Positions 28,557-30,000 of a stretch of DNA of 30,000 bases are shown piece by piece (position 1 is the stretch's first letter; every line of letters begins with the position of its first letter). The position numbers and the translations under genes were made by a program. Origin of the DNA: Prorocentrum cordatum (Eukaryota; Sar; Dinophyceae; Prorocentrales; Prorocentraceae); assembly GCA_963575745.1 (NCBI GenBank), contig CAUYUJ010015265.1, forward strand, positions 300,001-330,000. Reading direction: 5' to 3'. Under the pieces are notes generated by a model. It searched no databases and was not told the DNA's origin. It saw only the letters and a program-made list of their open reading frames with translations.

Positions 28557-28770
28557 CGGCGGAACCTGCGGACCCTCCCAGCGAGTCGGGAAGTCCTCTG
28601 GCGCTTGCACCGCGGGCGCTGCTCTGCCTGGCCCAGGTCGGGTTCGCGTCATGGCAACATGCTCGCACGGCTGCTCACTGCTGCTGGCCCCCCTGGCTCG
28701 AGGAAGAAGACCAAGACATCCAGCGGATAGTTTTGCTTTTCACCCGCGGTTCTTGTACATCACATTTGTG
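28557..28770. other. Unassigned spacer
   Basis: Mixed sequence between R1 copy d and the TTTG tract; nothing recognised. Confidence 0.3.
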
Positions 28771-28915
28771 TGTTCTGAGTGTTTGTTTGCTTTTTGTTTG
28801 TTTGTTCGTTTGTTCGTTTGTTTGGTTGTCTGTTTATTTGTTTTGTGTTTGTTTGTTTGTATGTATGGGTGTTGGTGTGTGTGTTGATTTTGTTGTTGTT
28901 GCTGTTGTTGTTGAA
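28771..28915 (+). repeat. TTTG tetranucleotide tract
   Basis: Imperfect GTTT units with GTTC and GTAT variants, ending in GTT triplets (28889-28912). Confidence 0.9.
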
Positions 28916-28981
28916 CTTTCCCCAGTCAGAGCTTGCCTCTGTAGGGGTCCTAGCGGATTAAAGGGTTAGGTGAGGTTTGTC

Positions 28982-29132
28982 GCCGATTTCGGTGGCCGGG
29001 CCCGGGTGCCCGGGTGCCCGGGTGCCCGGCGGTGCCCGGGTGCCCGGGTGGCCAGTGAGTGTGGCCGATTTCGGTGGCCGGGCCCGGGTGCCCGGGTGCC
29101 CGGGTGCCCGGGGGTGCCCGGGTGCCCGGGGG
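28982..29132. repeat. CCCGGGTG minisatellite, duplicated block
   Basis: Two copies of an 82-bp block starting GCCGATTTCGGTGGCCGGGC (28982 and 29064), each followed by CCCGGGTG units. CCCGGG makes the tract self-complementary. Confidence 0.9.
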
Positions 29133-29475
29133 TGCCCAATAGCCCAATAGCCTCATAGCCCAGTAGCCCTATAGCCCTCTAGCCCTATAGCCCTATAGCC
29201 GTATAGCCTGATAGCCCTGTAGCCCTATAGCCTTATATCTCTATAGCCCTAATAGCCTTATATCCCTATAGCCCTATAGCCCCATAGCCCATATAGCTCT
29301 ATAGCCCCATAGCCCTATAGCCCTATGGCCCTATAGGTCACAGTCATATAGCCCTATAGCCCTATAGCTCGATAGCCCTATAGCCCTATAGCCCGATAGC
29401 CCTATAGCCCTATAGCCCGATAGCCCTATAGCCCTATAGCCCTATAGCCCTATGGCCCTATAGCCCTATAGCCCT
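29133..29475. repeat. 8-bp satellite TAGCCCTA
   Basis: About 40 units of TAGCCCTA with variants (TAGCCCGA, TAGCCTTA, TAGCCCAA). It grows directly out of the CCCGGGTG block through TGCCCAATAGCCCAATAGCC. The complementary unit, TAGGGCTA, resembles but does not equal known telomere repeats. Confidence 0.9.
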
Positions 29476-29724
29476 GCCGCTCTGGCTGATTATACAAAGG
29501 GAGCAATTGGAAGATTCAAAAAATCTGATTGGGTTTTTCTCCGGTATCATTCATTACTGAAGAATATTATTGTTTGATCCCCCCCCCTCCGGCGACCATT
29601 GTGCTTTCAATTGCAGTGCTTCCCCCGGGGCTCGCACCCTGTTTGTAATCAGGGAAAGTCACTAGGGTCAAACTGCGCTGTTGGCCCCTACAACAACAAC
29701 GGCTCCCGCCTGATACTTCCTCAC
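29476..29724. other. AT-richer spacer
   Basis: Mixed sequence including a C8 run near 29580. I looked for a tRNA and saw none. Confidence 0.3.
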
Positions 29725-29900
29725 ACTGTATTCCAAAAGCGCGCTTTCGCACGGGACTTCCTCACAATTTATTCAGGAATCGCGCTCTCGCGTGGGACTC
29801 CCGCGCAATTTATTCAGACGCCGCGCCTCGACATTCAGGAGTTGGGAATTGAGCTGTCGCTCGAGACTTCCTCGCGATTCATGCAGGACGCACGCTTGAG
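29725..29900. repeat. ~41-bp degenerate tandem repeat
   Basis: About four units of the form GACTTCCTCACAATTTATTC, AGGAATCGCGCTCTCGCGTG. The third has an insertion of about 25 bp. Confidence 0.7.
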
Positions 29901-30000
29901 CAACCCGCCTGCTCGACCTGGCCGCCTGGGCCCTCCTTCTCGACCCGTCTGGTAGGGTCTATCCGCCCGATCTGCCCGTCTGGTTCTGCCACGTGTTTTC

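Overview
The window looks like nuclear DNA of a large-genome, GC-rich protist, most probably a dinoflagellate. Four things suggest this. No stretch reads as an intact conventional gene. Long trinucleotide arrays (GGA/TCC, GAT/GCT, ACT) fill about a fifth of the window. Several unrelated families of short dispersed repeats are present. The only recognisable proteins are pieces of a reverse-transcriptase / tyrosine-recombinase retroelement whose segments resemble ones I remember from dinoflagellate genomes. That assignment rests on memory of protein families, not on a search.

Layout. 1-1313: purine-rich GGA DNA passing into a degenerate GAT/GCT array. 1314-3054: 2.7 tandem copies of a ~630-660 bp unit, cut off at its right end by another GAT/GCT array (3055-3810). 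3811-4962: spacer and a pure GGA tract. 4963-10618: a broken, partly inverted DIRS-like retroelement. It has a gag-like N-terminus on +, an inverted and internally duplicated gag-like middle/C-terminus on -, then RT end, RNase H-like, tyrosine-recombinase and methyltransferase-like parts on +. Short direct repeats bracket it. 10619-11277: TCC then GGA tracts. 11462-12784 (-): a decaying gene for a protein of ~20-residue tandem repeats. 12811-16700: a large cluster of triplet arrays (GGA, GAT/GCT, ACT), some open in one frame for hundreds of codons. 16701-20454: mostly unassigned spacer with a GT tract, a 12-bp minisatellite, two strong hairpins and a dispersed repeat. 20995-21580: a ~100-bp minisatellite. 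21600-25709: spacer with small repeats. 25710-28556: a nest of short non-autonomous elements, including two Tc1/mariner-type MITEs with 12-bp inverted ends flanked by TA, copies of a GTGTCGAC-ended repeat, and copies of a ~150-bp dispersed repeat. 28771-29900: TTTG, CCCGGGTG and TAGCCCTA satellites and a ~41-bp tandem repeat.

I do not see a cooperating set of living genes. The notable biology is repeat and transposon dynamics: a scrambled retroelement with one very recent internal duplication, microsatellites that stay in triplet phase for hundreds of bases while accumulating substitutions, a GGA tract bordered by a 21-22 bp direct duplication, and a cluster of MITE families. All protein family names below are recalled from motifs and should be tested by profile searches.
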